Part shown: positions 1 through 12,721 of the stretch, piece after piece
Position numbering within the stretch: the stretch's first letter is position 1
How the letters are laid out: each line of letters opens with the position of its first letter
Assembly (NCBI GenBank): GCA_030490835.1
Contig: CM059972.1
Span: 7,470,264 to 7,534,263, forward strand
Direction of reading: 5' to 3'
Source of the DNA: Annona cherimola
Lineage: Eukaryota; Streptophyta; Magnoliopsida; Magnoliales; Annonaceae
DNA: 64,000 nucleotides
Position numbers and translations under genes: made by a program
The notes under the pieces: generated by a model
Database searches by the model: none
What the model was told of the DNA's origin: nothing
Seen by the model: the letters and a program-made list of their open reading frames with translations, nothing else

Positions 1-30
1 GGCAATAAGTACGCTTCAGTTTGGATTTCT

Positions 31-65
<35 letters not shown>

Positions 66-378
66 TCGAAGTTTTGCTAGGCATATAAAATGAATAATAT
101 CATAATAAGCTCAAATGACAAAGCCACGTTCTATATATATAAAAAAAAAAAATTGTGTAGTGGGAGAAGAATCACGAAGTATCATTTTTTTTTTTCGGCA
201 TAAATGAATTCACATGCTAAATAGAGTGGTCATACAATCAACTCCAAATTGCTTCATGTAAGATTTCTCAGAATGCTCCTATTACATCAGAATTAATGAG
301 CCGTCCCTTGAATTCCAAAATGGTTGCCGCGACTGAATTTTGTTACCATCTAATAAAAAATTTGATGAGTCAAAGAGC
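1..378. other. 3' flank of the first gene, with CT microsatellite
   Basis: No coding region is visible here. A (CT)n tract at about 30-54 runs into a T tract, and there are short A and T homopolymers at about 140 and 185. The stretch lies downstream of the minus-strand gene ending at 379, so it should contain that gene's 3' untranslated region and polyadenylation signals. None of these could be placed with confidence. Confidence 0.5.
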
Positions 379-3019
379 CTATGTCACCAGGTAAATGGGT
401 CCAAATGCCTCACATCTAACAACAGGCTTGTTGTTGTTCTTGTAGTTTTGTTGCTCCAAGCACATGTAGGGTACTTCAAATTCATTTCTCCTTGAAGGAG
501 TGAACAAAGCAGCTGCCAAAGGTCCGGACGTAGGACGACTGCCCCTCTTCATTGCTCCCATTTGGCCTCCAATACTCCCATGTATTGGACCTGACAACGC
601 ATTTCGCCTTGGCTGCTGCTGCAGCTGCTTTGGGAAGTTGGAGTGAAACGACTCTCGCGGGGGTGGTGTTTCATGCTCTGGTTTTATCTTTTTCTCTGAT
701 TTCCTCCAAAACATGAGAGACCTTTTCCACGATTTTTTCTTCTTGTTATCCTTCAAACACTCTGCCTGTTTCACTGCGTCGTCCAAGTAATGCCTCGCTT
801 CACTAGTGTGTTGTTTTGCTTCCTCAAGAAACTAATGCGAGACAGAGAAAATTAGTCAATGTAGTCTAGTGCTCAAGAACCAACCGCAACTGTTGTTTTT
901 CTTGTTTTTCATGCATGTTGGTGAGTGGGCAACGAAAGAAAATTTGAATAAGGCGCTTTTACGTCGGAAAGAAGAACAATAAATGATTATATCACAAGGG
1001 TCGGGGTCCATCTTGCCAGGGAAAAGAGAGGAAAAGAAGAAAATGCTAGTGCTAGTGGAGCATCTTTGCTTTTCTTTCATTTCTGGAATCATGGTTTAGA
1101 AGACTAAACAACTCACTCCCACAAATCCCATTAGCCAATTGGCAGAACCACCATTAAGAGTGGTTTGCAGAAGGCTATCATTTCAAAAGGCTCGAAAAGC
1201 AACAGCAACCCACGTTTGCGGACCTCTGTTTTAGCCTGGGTATCTTGTTTTGACTTTTGAGCATAAAATACTATTATTGTTGCTAACAGAGACTAAAGGG
1301 GATCAAAATATGCAATCGGTCGAACAGAATCATAACCTTTTACACTTTTCTAATTTTAAATGGTATTATTGGTGCCCCATTACACTCTCCTTGGCATCTA
1401 ATCGATGAAACCCACTCATGAATTGAAGCTCTCACAAAATTGCAATGAGAAAAAGTCTAAAAGTAAATACCACAAGATTTGAAGAAATGAAGACAAAAAA
1501 AAAAAAGTGGTTTCCCACAGTTTATCCTTCACACGCGCAACGGGCATATCAATCATTTGGCTGGGTAGGCCATCGGGTGGTTTTTGGAAGGTGCAGAGCT
1601 GGAATTTGGGGTGGTTTTCATCATGTGGATGCCAAACACTTGTGTGAATCAACCAGGCTGATGCTGAGGGTACGTTCCAATCTACCCCTACACCACCCCA
1701 CCATGCAGGAAGCAGTAGTTACACCCACTTTTTACTAATTTCTATTTCTATGAATAAAAAATGACTTAATGAAATAATAAACATAAGTCCTGTTAATTAA
1801 GTTGGAAATGGCAATTTTGGAATTTAAGGCAAGTCTTACTGGGTCAATTTAGGGAAAAAAAAAACAATAAAATAAAAAGTCCATTTCGAAGTTGGAATTA
1901 GGAGTAAAACTTGGAGTCCAAAATGAAAGAATAAAATTGAAAACTTTCCTTCAAAGAGTTAATATATGTGATTTTCTGCTGTACATCACCCCAGCTTTTT
2001 CGGAAGGCAACTCAGCTCAAACACTGCCCTCTTTTCTACCTGAGTTGCAGGGATCCGCTTGTGACTTTATCTTATCAACCTTTTTTTATTTAGCCCTACT
2101 ATAACAGTTTTTAAAACAAAATCAAATTATTGCTTGATTATGCTTATTTCAAAATTTTTCCTGTGGCGCTAGAAATAAGTTTGATTCAAATTTTGTACTG
2201 GACACAAGAAAATGAAAATCAACCATATTATCTGACAATAATTTCTAAGATGTTAAAGGTCATCAAAGTTCTATATTGAGATAACCGTCAATGTCCTTCG
2301 TAAATTTTTAATGATTTGTTACACACAAAAAAAAAAAAAAAAAAAAGGAGGTTTCCTGGTGCAACCGGCACCGCATACAAAATCATTCAATTCATTGCAG
2401 ACATAACATGTGAGGAGAATATCATCCTACCATGCCATTTTATGGGTAACGGGCCTAATGGGATGTGCACAAATGCACATGCATGTAGCTTTCAGTATTT
2501 TACTTCACTTTATTTTATTTTGGAAAAAGGTCCATAAAAGCTCTTATTAGACACCCTTCATACAATAATATGCCAGGCTGGCAATCGAGCTGCCTTTCAT
2601 TAATTTGTGTAAATTTATTTTATTACCATGAGAAAAACCTTTCTTATTAATGTTGTCCATTTAAACATAGCCTTTAATACGAATAAAAACCAATAAGTAC
2701 GTTAAAAATAAGATGGGCGTAAAAAGAAGATTTTCTCTGGCACTAAGTTGGCACATATATGCAGATCAGATCAGGACCGTTCATCAGTTGGATTCAACTG
2801 ATGGACAGTCGATGTCCAATTCAAACAAGATGTTTGAAAATAGAATTTGAGAGAGAGGAGAGTCATGACTCTCCCAGTTGCGTTGACTGAACTGAGTTGA
2901 AATGGTTCTCACAAACTGAGTTCGAGAGAGAGAGAGAGAGAGGCTACCATTGCAAAATCGAGATGAGCGTCAAAAATCTCTTCTTCTTCATATTTCACGA
3001 ACAATGGCGAGGGCTTCAT
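379..3019 (-). CDS. Uncharacterised plant protein, 174 aa, two coding exons
   Basis: The model has two coding exons on the minus strand, 3019-2948 and 831-379, joined in phase 0 across a 2.1 kb intron. The donor is GT right after codon 24 and the acceptor is the AG at 833-832. The ATG at 3019 is preceded by an AG acceptor at about 3028, so a further 5' untranslated exon is likely. The N-terminus holds an acidic stretch (KYEEEEIFDAHLDFAM), and the second exon opens with FLEEAKQHTSEARHYLDDAV. A basic patch follows (KDNKKKKSWKRSLMFWRKSE), then a Gln/Pro-rich middle and a C-terminal segment containing EVPYMCLEQ. No signal peptide or membrane segment is seen. I do not recognise a named family. The lysine-rich tryptophan motif and the clean splice fit argue for a real gene. 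A small extra exon inside the intron cannot be excluded. Confidence 0.6.
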
Positions 3020-3225
3020 CTTCTTCTCTGAAAACCAAAAGAAAAAGGATAAATTAACACCAAACCACACAATCGTCATCTGTTTCATCAGCCAGTTTTT
3101 CATTGGATTAATTCCAAGACAACAAGAACTAGTAAACCACATTGACAGAGATTTAAGAACATTACAATAGTAATAAAAAAGAGGCTCCCAATTTCTCAAA
3201 ATAGAAAAAAGAAAGGTTTCCTTAC

Positions 3226-3249
3226 CTCTCTCCCTCTCCCTCCCTCCCT

Positions 3250-3282
<33 letters not shown>
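3226..3282. repeat. CT-rich microsatellite upstream of first gene
   Basis: A pyrimidine tract of CTCC and CT units lies about 200 bp 5' of the start codon of the minus-strand gene, with a matching GA tract at 2924-2942 just inside its first intron. On the gene's sense strand the first tract is a GA repeat, as is common in plant 5' untranslated regions and promoters. A regulatory role is only inference. Confidence 0.6.
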
Positions 3283-3287
<5 letters not shown>

Positions 3288-4124
3288 TTTTGGTGGTTGG
3301 AATAGCAAACAAATCCCAGAGTTAAGGTAAGGCACTTTCTTTCTCTCATTCAAGGAAAGCATCTACCCACACCAAATAATCCCACCAAATCCTGCAAAAC
3401 ACCCAGTTGATTTTAGATGTGAATGTGATTGCACATCTCCTTTTTCCACTCATGTCTAAACTCTAAAACATACAAAACAACAGAAAATTTGCCGAAAAGA
3501 CGATGTCCTTTCCTACTTTACCTTTTAATGAAAGTAAGATGGGAAAATCTTGGCAGGCCTGGTGGATACCAATTGCCACAAATTTTAATACATGGTCGGG
3601 AAGAGTCATGACAAACAAAAAATAATAAAAGACAAGGATTCAAATGTGAGTCCTATCAAATTCGTACCCAAAGCAGCTGAAGGGTTCAACCCAAAGATAC
3701 TCCAATAGTGGGACCCACAAATTGGATCTTCTTCAGCTGATCAACGCCCATCCATTTTGGCTCGTGCAAGTCGGGAAAATCAAACACTACCGCATTATGA
3801 TATGATACGATATATGATAGCTAGTTATGTAGGATCCGTGTATCTCTCTGTAAACATTCATAAGATCCTTGACGATGATATATGAACGGGTCCGATCCTT
3901 GACACGTGCATCTTCACAGAGGATGCCTCACACGCGTTTCGCACTCTCTCTCTCTCTCGCGCCGAATATTTGCATCCGTCCGCCGTATCCAACTGCAGCG
4001 GTGATTCTGCCGTATGTTTCGCGCCCTCCGTATCTTTTTGCAACGGCCGTCTATCCCGTTCGCCGCTGGAGTAGGAGGAATCGTATCAACGCACATGCCG
4101 ATGTATTGTAGCTGCAGAAATCGG

Positions 4125-4370
4125 GTTATTTGGATGGTAAACCCTTTAACTTTGGCCAATTGCATTTTAAACCACTTGAACTTTCGCCTTTTGCTTTTTG
4201 AACCTCGCGGCGTAACGGCGTCAAAAAACTCACGGTGCTTTTCGATGCCGTTACACCGTGGGGTTCAAAAAGCAAAAGGCGAAAGTTCGCAGGGTTTAAA
4301 ATGCAAACGGCCAAACTTCAGGGTTGGAAATGCAATTTTCCAAAGTTAGAGGGTTTACCATGCAAATAAC
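4125..4370. mobile_element. Foldback MITE, copy 1 (GTTATTTG termini)
   Basis: The element is one long imperfect hairpin. The left arm reads GTTATTTGGATGGTAAACCC and so on to TTTTTGAACC, and the right arm is its reverse complement ending in CAAATAAC. The arms meet around a GC-rich loop with GTAACGGCGT-like motifs. The left arm lacks about 30 bp that the right arm has. A second copy lies at 5322-5595. No reading frame for a transposase is present, so it is non-autonomous. No clean target duplication could be read (CGG occurs near both ends but is not adjacent), so the superfamily is left open. Confidence 0.75.
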
Positions 4371-4837
4371 ACGGTTCTGCTCAGCTAGGCCGTCGTTGGA
4401 ATGGGAGCCAAAATACGAGATGGGTGAGTGGAGGGGCAACGGGACTGTGGAGTTTACGCTTCCGTTTTTACTTGGTGGAACAGGGGGTGCCCGCGGGGAG
4501 ATGTAAGGCAATTGGATTGCAGAAACAAATGCAGATGACGGGGTAGAAATGAGGCAAGGGGAATTATATTGGGAAGACTCGGGAGATGTAGTACTAGTTT
4601 TTATCATGAATCGAGAATGGTGCAAAGATAGAGAAATGGAAGGAGATTTATCACCAGTGTCAGCGGCGGGGGCGATTTTGATGGTGAGGAAGGATATTTT
4701 CAAGGGCCCCGAATCCATATCCACAAGGGTGGCAGAGCAATTGCGAGTGTCATCGACATCAGATGGCACTAATGCTGAATCCTTGATGACCAAGGGGCAG
4801 CTGCTGTTGGTGGAAATGGAATTTTTCTTGTCAAACT
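4371..4837 (-). pseudogene. Ser/Pro-rich gene fragment abutting a foldback element
   Basis: A minus-strand open frame without an ATG (upstream in-frame TAG at about 4837) encodes a low-complexity Ser/Pro/Thr-rich peptide. It includes SSAFVSAIQLPYISPRAPP and HSPISYFGSHSNDGLAEQ. The composition and repeated SP motifs look like an exon of a plant Ser/Pro-rich protein, but I cannot name the family. The frame runs straight into the end of the foldback element at 4370, where coding character stops. It lies between two copies of that element. A truncated gene fragment is more likely than a live gene. Confidence 0.35.
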
Positions 4838-5321
4838 AACAAAAACGGGAGCAAATGCTGACCCGATTTATAGAACTTGCCGCGTTCATTTTGTTTCAAA
4901 GTTGTTGGGGTTGGGGATTGAGGAGACATAGCAGAGGAAAGGCTTCTAAAGGATTGTATAAATTTGCAAAGTTGCTTCCAACCAAAAATGATTTCCCAAT
5001 GCTCACTGTATATACATACACTACACGTCAGAGACAACCGAAGGGAAAAAAAAGCAGCAAAGGTCTGAGATTATTTCCAAAGTAGAGGAGATGAAGAAAA
5101 AATTCAAAAACCCAGTGCAGTGCAGGAATCACGGGTAATGGATCAGAAAAGTATCATATCGAAGCCCACCTGCAGAAACTCGCATGGTGAGAACGGCAAA
5201 GCCAGTACAAAAAAAATCAACATCTTCATTTCTCTCTCTCTCTCTCATTTGTACAAATCAATGCAACGCTGTCAAACAGAGGGAGAGGGTTTGTACGCCA
5301 TAGACAAAGGTGTAAATCTTA

Positions 5322-5595
5322 GTTTTTTACATGGTAAACCCTCTAACTTTGCCAATTGCATCTCCAACTCTGAAGTTTGGTCGTTTGCATTTTAAACCCT
5401 GCGAACTTTTGCCTTTTGCTTTTTGAACCCCGCGGCGTAACGGCGTCGAAAAGCACTATGAGTTTTTTTACGCCATTACGCTGCAGGGTTCAAAAAGCAA
5501 ACGACGAAAGTTCGAGTGGTTTAAAATGCAAACGGCCAAACATCAAGGTTGGAAATGCAATTGACTAAAGTCAGAAGATTTACCATGCAAATAAC
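5322..5595. mobile_element. Foldback MITE, copy 2
   Basis: This is the same family as 4125-4370, with arms of about 120 bp around a GCGGCGTAACGGCG loop. The left end (GTTTTTTACATGGTAAACCC) is more degraded than the right end (GGTTTACC-like sequence to CAAATAAC, read inward). The full left arm here confirms that the first copy has lost part of its arm. It is non-coding and non-autonomous. Confidence 0.75.
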
Positions 5596-7710
5596 CCGCA
5601 GAAATCATCGGCATGGTCCGTACCAGCTTTATTTTAGAAAGAAAATGAAATTTCCGAAATGAGTCAAATTCAGCGGTCCAGATTTCTCGAAGAAGGGCTG
5701 TGCAGCTATGCTGCCGTAGCGTGAGACCGCACCTTAGGATTCTTGAGCAGCATCGACACGTTGTGTTGTACGGCCACACCTGACAAGAACTGAGTTTAAA
5801 AAGTGTTTTCTTTAAAAATTCTTTTTACGCCGGGATTGGCAGTAGTCCTTCCACGCGCGCGAATGGGATTGGCAGTAGTCGGAGGAGAGGGAAGGGTTTC
5901 GATGAGTGCAGCGGCCAACCCAAATCACCCGGCAAACGCGAGAATAGAGTAATGCAGGTAACATGGAGACTGTCGTAATCATTGCCTTTTTCCTTCATCT
6001 TCTCAGCATCTTATCAGCAACAAAAAATATAAATAAAAATGTCTCTCTTTTTTTTTTTGTTAACCTCTTCAATTATTTGTATTTTATTGAGCAATGTCAT
6101 TCCTGGGGCGAGAGTAAACTGGGGACAATTTTGCTTCATTGGTGTATATTTATTTACGAGGCGCCTTTCCATGAAAACTTTTTTCTATGTCACCAGCGCT
6201 ATTTTTAATTTTTTGACACTTGATTAAAAATATACTTCACCTATTATATTTAACATTATTACTATTATTATATAAACTTTTTTATTTGTTTAATATCACT
6301 ATTGATAATACACATCTATAAATATATAAAATCAACGTAATAAAATCATTTAATACTAAATATCAGTTTTGAAATAGTATTTTTAATATCTAAACCATTT
6401 AAAATGTCATTACTAAATAGATAAATGATCTTATAAAGTATTATTACATTTTAATACAAATGGGAATAGATCTAAGCATTTTTTAAAATTTATACATGAA
6501 TATACCTATTTTTGAGTAAATGTGACTTATACATGTATCGAATTTAGATGAAACTTAGTCTCCTAGCTAAATAAATAATGTTAAATACAACGAATGAATT
6601 AAATTTTATATCAATCATCAACATTTAAAAAATGAAAGCAGTTACATAAAATCACTACATGCCCCATTTACTTATTGTTTATAAAATTATTTGTGCTTAA
6701 AGGTCGAAATTCTGATTGTTACTCTTGCGGATACTGCAGAATATCAGGATTTTGAATTTTAGTTAGCGTAATCAGATTGAATTGCAATAGTCAATAGAGA
6801 AGAAGGTCATAGAGATTTGAGCCGATGGAGATTAATCTAGAGCAATCAAATGGCTTGCTAATGATGGTTGATGGTTGCAAATTGTATCTCTATAGGTATA
6901 TATCCATGACACTATCCATTGCGCTAGGAACAAAGATCGTCAAATAAATTGATGAGGGGATGCAGATTTAGTATGAAATCGTTTTCAAATACCTGAATTA
7001 AGTCTCAGTGAAACCAAGTTCAACTAACAATAGTTCAACAATCTTAAATCTGCAAATTTGGGATGCAGATTTCGCAATTTAAATCTAATTTATAATGAAA
7101 ATAGATTTTAAAAATAATATGTTAAAAATTCTTAGCCATTTTTTCCATGATGCCTTGTAATTGTTACTAGCCTCCATGATCACTCTTCCACTAGTAAAAT
7201 TGGACCCCTCTTTTCTCTCAATTACAGACAAAAACCTTGGCAGGTATGAATTCACAAATCAACTTGAATCGATAGTCGTTGGAATCGGTTGGAATAAGGA
7301 ACAATTGAAATCCGCATAAATCGGTTGACACCTGGATTAAAGTTAGATACAGTTTGGACGGGGGCGGAAGATTAGACATGCAAGCTTGTGCATATTGTTG
7401 GACCGCCAACTGCTATCCAATTCAGCTGAGGAACATTGAAATGAGTCCAAATCAGACACATCTAGAGTTTTTTAGTCAAAACACCAATTAGCACAAGTAG
7501 AGATTTTCACCAAAGAGAACTCAACCATTATCCGAGATCTCCTTTACAGGCCTACTTATACTAGCAAGAACATATACACAAGACCCTGACACATGATTTT
7601 TTTCTTTCACACAATATCTGCTTAACTCACTACACCGATTGATGGCATTAGAAAGATCTGATAGAGAGAAGGCAAAAAAAAAAAAAAAAAAAAGTTGTTT
7701 GTCACATTGG
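5596..7710. other. Intergenic, AT-rich, no gene seen
   Basis: The stretch between the second foldback element and the ubiquitin-conjugating enzyme gene holds no supportable gene. A 16-bp sequence (GGGATTGGCAGTAGTC) occurs twice, about 32 bp apart, near 5830-5880. The 6230-6640 part belongs to a dispersed AT-rich repeat listed separately. A 20-bp A tract at about 7674 precedes the 3' end of the enzyme gene. Confidence 0.5.
6230..6640. repeat. Dispersed AT-rich repeat, copy 1
   Basis: This segment is recognisably similar to 23720-24130. The two share phrases such as AATACTAAATATCAGTTTT versus AATGCTAAATATCAGTTTT, and both have a region reading TTTAGATGAAACTTAGTCTC or close to it. Further diverged copies lie at about 24200-24440, 24560-24850 and 28270-28560. 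Divergence is high, so this is an old family. No ends or target duplications were found, and the superfamily is unknown. Confidence 0.5.
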
Positions 7711-10700
7711 TCAGAGCTGGAGCAGTGGTAAGGCCATCACTAGACCAAATACCGACACCAGTAACAAGAGCACCCAAAATGGGAATTTCTTTGATCGCCT
7801 TCTGTTTCGCCCTGCATATGCCATGTTCTCTCTGCCTTCCTCTTGTGGATTATTTCTTGGGTTTGCTAGCGTGGACCTCTCATCATCCTTTCGCAGTGAT
7901 GATTGCTCCAAAATACACTGTTCTGCAGCCAACTGCTGGTTGTACTTCTCTACATACTCTGGAAACATCTTTTTGAAGGTTGGACTACAGAATACAGCAT
8001 GTTTGCAGTAGGTTAGTGCTGTGATCATGTTGAACAAATTTTTATATTTCTTCTCATTAAAGGAAGTTCCCAAACAGAATATGGGTAAGAAAAGCCATTA
8101 AAGAACAGTTATTCTGCGACTGGGAAAATGTAACATTAAAAGAATTGTATGGCATGTTTCTCACATTGGGTTAACAGCTGATTCCTAATGGATGTTATAC
8201 ATGTATGATATCAAAATCACACTTTGCATGTCAAACCCACCAGCATTCTACTGAACCTTCTCTAGAGACAGCTGTGAATGGAATCAGGCTGGACAATCAA
8301 TTCTTTTAACTTTTATAAGAGACCGACAGCAAAAGACCAACACAAGGATGGAAATCAAGCAATATCAAATTCTTAGAACCCAAAATTTAGGCAAGTAACA
8401 CCCAGAGTAGGGTTTAACACCCACGGTAGAGGTAACCACCGGAAGAAAAATGTTGAAGACCTGAGACGTTAAAACATGAAGTTGTTGCATCAAAAGAAGA
8501 AAAAAAAAAAAAAAGTTGAATCACTCACCTCGCACAATTATATGCCAGTGAAGCTTTTGCTAACCTCTGCTTCTCTGCAGCACTAGTTGAAACACTACCA
8601 GTGGTTGGACTATTATCCATCTGCTCAAACATATGTGCCCTTAGAATGAGTAACATATTTTCTAGAATTGTAAGTGGTTCCAAAAGGTAGAATGAGACGT
8701 GTTGGATTAACCAGTTTTAGCCTACCTCTCGAAATCACTGTTGGTTCACACAGATAAACTGTGAAAAAAAATAAATACCACAGCACAGCTCACTTGGAAA
8801 ACCTAACTAGTGTTTCCACTGCTCAACCAGAGAGGGAAAACTTTTAGAGCTCGATTTCCATCAATTGGATCAGAAAATGTTTGGTAAACTGCCTTGATTT
8901 TTACTAGTACAAATTCACAAAACTGACGAATTTGATAATTAGTGAACAGAAACACTCTGCTGATATAACTGACATTTCCTGAGTTGTAGTTAAAAGCCTG
9001 CAGCATCTTTTGCAGCAGTGGACTCAACTCAAACCCAGACATAGATTGGTACAGCAAGTGTTAAAATTGAATCACTAGCTGGAAGCAAGACTAAACAACA
9101 AACTGGAGAAAACTGAAGGAAAAGGCTCTGGTATTTTAGGCAAATGCAAGCAACTTCTGAAAATAAAATAGAAATGAGACAACCTGTAAAATAACAACAT
9201 TCAAACGTTTCAACAATAACAAAAGAAGAAAATCAAATGCGTTTTAGTATATTAATAATCAAAATAAAAAAGAAAACATTGGCATGATTTGGTAACTGGG
9301 TATCACTGAAAAAAACAAAAGAATCATATGGACTCGGCTTTTTCTTCCTCCTTCAAAGTTTATTTGTTTGATTCTTACACTTCTTAACAGGTTGATGTCA
9401 AACCCCATATGTGACACCAGGCCAAAATCATAGCCTTCATTAACTCATTCAATTTTGTTGTCCAACAATAGAAATAAAAAGTTGAGATATGAGTCACTAG
9501 TGAAACATAGTGACTGAAATCATGGTACTCACCATAAATGAAAGAAGGCCTGTAAGTATGCTGCATTCACAAAAACCAAACAGGCATTCTGAGAAGACAG
9601 AAATTACAAATTCTTTGAACAGGTTGAGATGGAGAAAATATATGGTTTTGCTGAAATTTCACCTTGCTACTGACCACATAGGATTCCAAGTTTCTGGATG
9701 AACTGAAAAAGACAAGCAAACAATTAATCAATAGAATTCACAAGCAACCACAGAAATCAGGCTACTATGGAGACACAGTATGGCAGAAAATTTACAGTCG
9801 CTCATTGACAGGCATATTCTTGTTTGGGTGGCAAACCGTCCATTGGGGGTGATCATGCTGTCTCACCACCAAAAAAAAAAACAAGAAGAAGAAGAAAAAG
9901 AAAAAGAAAATAAGAAACACCAAAGGAACTTTCATCAAATACAGATTTTCACAACATAAATATCTTGAAGTGCATAACTAGAGGATGGGGAAAAAGGCAT
10001 ACGTGATGCTTGGGGGTTTGTATGGATAATCAGGAGGAAACTTGATTTTTCCATGGTAATATCCACCTTTGAAATTGTAGAAGAGAGCAGCAAAATTGAG
10101 AAAGGGAAAAAAAAAAAAAGCAAGTTGTAAGTATAAAACTCAATTCATATAGAACCAGGCACCAAGTCTCATAAGTGATAGCATAAAACTCAATTCACAT
10201 AGAATGAATCAACATCACAGCTGAAGACCGATTTGAACTCATCTAATTTTAGCAGTCAGCCAAGTTTGCTAGAGCTACTAAAAACTACACACAATGGCTT
10301 TTGCGCAACGGATGTTCATCCGCTGTCCTTTCAACTGCAGATTTAAGTTTTCAGGAAGTAAAATGAAGTATTTTGGGAAAACTTGAAATTCATCATTATA
10401 GTCGGTAGCTCAAAGTGCCATAAGAGTGAGAGACAGTTGTGGGAACTGACTTCTAAATATTATCCTTCTGAATGGAAACTATTAAATAAGAAATGAATCA
10501 ACAGACCAAGACAATTTAGCAAAAGTACTTCACATACCTGCAAAAGGTGTACCCTCACTTCCCTCCAATACATAATCTGAAAAGACAATTAAACAATGTG
10601 TACATTAATGCCTCATGAAATATTTGTTGACAATCACAAAAATTGTTAGGCAGCAGTTAGAAAGGGCATTCATCAACTTATAAAGGGCAAAAGGGGGGAA

Positions 10701-12721
10701 AATGGCACAGACTACATATAGGGGTAAGCATACACCTTCAAATAAGGGATACTGCCATGCAAAGGATGACAAAACAAGGATTTCCTTGAGATTTCTCAAA
10801 TTATCTCAACTACTCAATATGTTGGTTATATCATTTCATACTAAGAGTGTGTTTGGAAATGGATAAAACTTTTGATGAGAAGTTGTAGAAAGTAGAAGTT
10901 GTCAAATGATGTGATATGATAGGAGTAATGATGAAGAGTAAATAGGATAAAGTTAAAATAGATAGGTTAGTTGTGTGGGTAGTTGTGTAGAAATGATTGA
11001 AAAATAGGATAGTTGTATAGAAAAATGTGAAGAAATGATTAAAAAATAGGGTAGTTGTGGAGAGTGAAAAGTTTTAACTTGAAGATTTTTACTCATTAAC
11101 AAACACACCCTAAAATAGCTGGTTGCTTCAAACAAAATTCCATAAAGGGCTGTTTGATGGGGAGAATATGAAAAGTAAAATTTGCAAGTGAAGAACTATT
11201 TTGAGTGGCCATATTTCAGGCATCATTATTAACTACCAAAACCTATAGAAAAGAAAAATTACTATATGGAACCCAGCTATCTGCAGTATGCACAGTACAT
11301 AGATGAGATTTCCAATGAAAATTGACATAATTCCGTATCCAGCGAAAAGCAAAGCATCATTCAAAGAACAAACACATCAATAGTTTCACTGTCTCTTTAT
11401 CCAGTCATAATTCATAAATAAAGGTGACCCCTTGAAACACAACTTAAACTTTAAAAAAAAGAAAATACTATAACATACAAACATGGTTTCAGATGTGGGA
11501 AACCAGAATTTCATTCCCTCACGAGTTTTATCTAATTATGCCATTTCATAGCTGCATGGAAAATATACTTCTAAAGATTATTCAAGAGAAAAATTAGTGG
11601 ATAAACTTGTTATTATCATACTATGATATTTATCAAGAATTTCATAGCTACCATCTAATACACCAAAATTAACAAAAGCTGGCTAGAGACTGTAAGAACA
11701 GAGGAATTAATTTTACTTACGCCACTCTAGAATATCATTTGGAGAAGGCCGGGCCACAATATTAGACACTGGGTCCTACAATTTCAAAGTAACGCAACAG
11801 TGCATCAATATAAAGAGGGCAATCAGGGGCAAATAAAGGGTAACTCAATAAATTGATAAATCATGTCAAAAAGCAACATGTTGGAAGAAGTTTTGCATAA
11901 TCACGATCACTAAAAATTGACCCAATTGCTTGGGTTTAACTGGGTAATGCAAATTCAAAATCCACATAATTTAGTCAATCAAAAATCAATGAAGATTCAA
12001 CCATTCCCATAGTCCAGATCATTGATTGAATGGACATATCAAATCAACTTCTAATGGAAGAAAGTTATACTAGTAATAGACCCAACATGGCTTGTGTCTT
12101 TATACCTTGATTAGATTTTCAATTATTACAGAACTTGCTTTTTTATCATCACGGATTTTCTTGTAAGCTAATTGTGGGGTGTCGAACACTGGCCATTAGG
12201 CATCAAGTTAGTACAATTTGAAAGTTCATTAAGATAGCTTTTGAAGAAGGCACGAAACATAACATTGACTCAGCAAAATTGCAGCTGCACTGAGAGTCCA
12301 GATCTCATTTGCAATCACAATATGACAATCAAATGCCCCATGGTATACATCTATAGCTTCCTTTTTGTTTATGAGACACAAACAGACAAGTGGCATGACC
12401 TTAAACAGGTAAAATTCACAGAATGCTAATAGGCCATAATTCAAAAAGCATGCAAATCATTTTGAAAACAAGAGGTAATTCCTTCATAGGTTACCTATAA
12501 AGACATGAAAAGGAATTCTAAACACTGGATGTTCTAATCAGCATGTGAGGCAACTGGGAAATACAATTATACATCAGTGAACAAGTACAAAAAGGTCACC
12601 TCGGAGTAAACAAATAAGGTGATGCAATTTAAACTTCAAGGAAGCCTATCGAATCAAATGGTACCTTACAGAGCATCCTATATTCCTTTTGCAGGCGCTT
12701 TACACAAGCCCTCTCCGCCAT
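7711..12721 (-). CDS. UBC34-like: Ubiquitin-conjugating enzyme E2, UBE2J2/UBC33-34 type
   Basis: Nine coding exons on the minus strand were reconstructed by eye: 12721-12665, 11775-11721, 10576-10538, 10066-10003, 9857-9796, 9702-9663, 9560-9533, 8620-8529 and 7984-7711. All junctions are GT..AG and all phases agree. They give 236 residues, close to the about 237 of Arabidopsis UBC33/UBC34. The E2 fold includes YVLEGSEGTPFAGG and, in place of the usual HPN, the TPN motif typical of this subfamily (about residues 75-77). The catalytic cysteine is in ICLSMSDFHP (about Cys87). The helix after the active site reads PTTGSVSTSAAEKQRLAK. A variable basic linker leads to a C-terminal membrane anchor ending VMALPLLQL. 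Family members are tail-anchored in the endoplasmic reticulum and act in ER-associated degradation, so ubiquitin transfer at the ER surface is the expected role. The product looks intact. Intron 2 carries a MITE (10845-11110). Confidence 0.93.
10845..11110. mobile_element. Tourist-like MITE in intron 2 of the E2 gene
   Basis: Terminal inverted repeats begin GAGTGTGTTTGG and end CAAACACACCC, and the element is flanked by TAA on both sides (10842-10844 and 11111-11113). The 266-bp length, the G-rich GTGTTTGG terminus and a 3-bp TAA duplication are typical of Tourist-like, PIF/Harbinger-derived MITEs. It is non-coding. It lies inside the intron between coding exons 2 and 3 and away from the splice sites. 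Confidence 0.85.

Noticed and set aside
2909..3349. 146-codon minus-strand frame rich in Arg-Glu and Ser-Leu
   Set aside because: Most of it is translation of GA/CT microsatellites. Only residues from 3019 to 2948 are kept, as exon 1 of the first gene.
4090..5620. Single large inverted-repeat transposon spanning both foldback elements
   Set aside because: CATGCCGATG occurs next to both outer ends in inverted orientation, but the sequences further out do not match, so two separate insertions are more likely.
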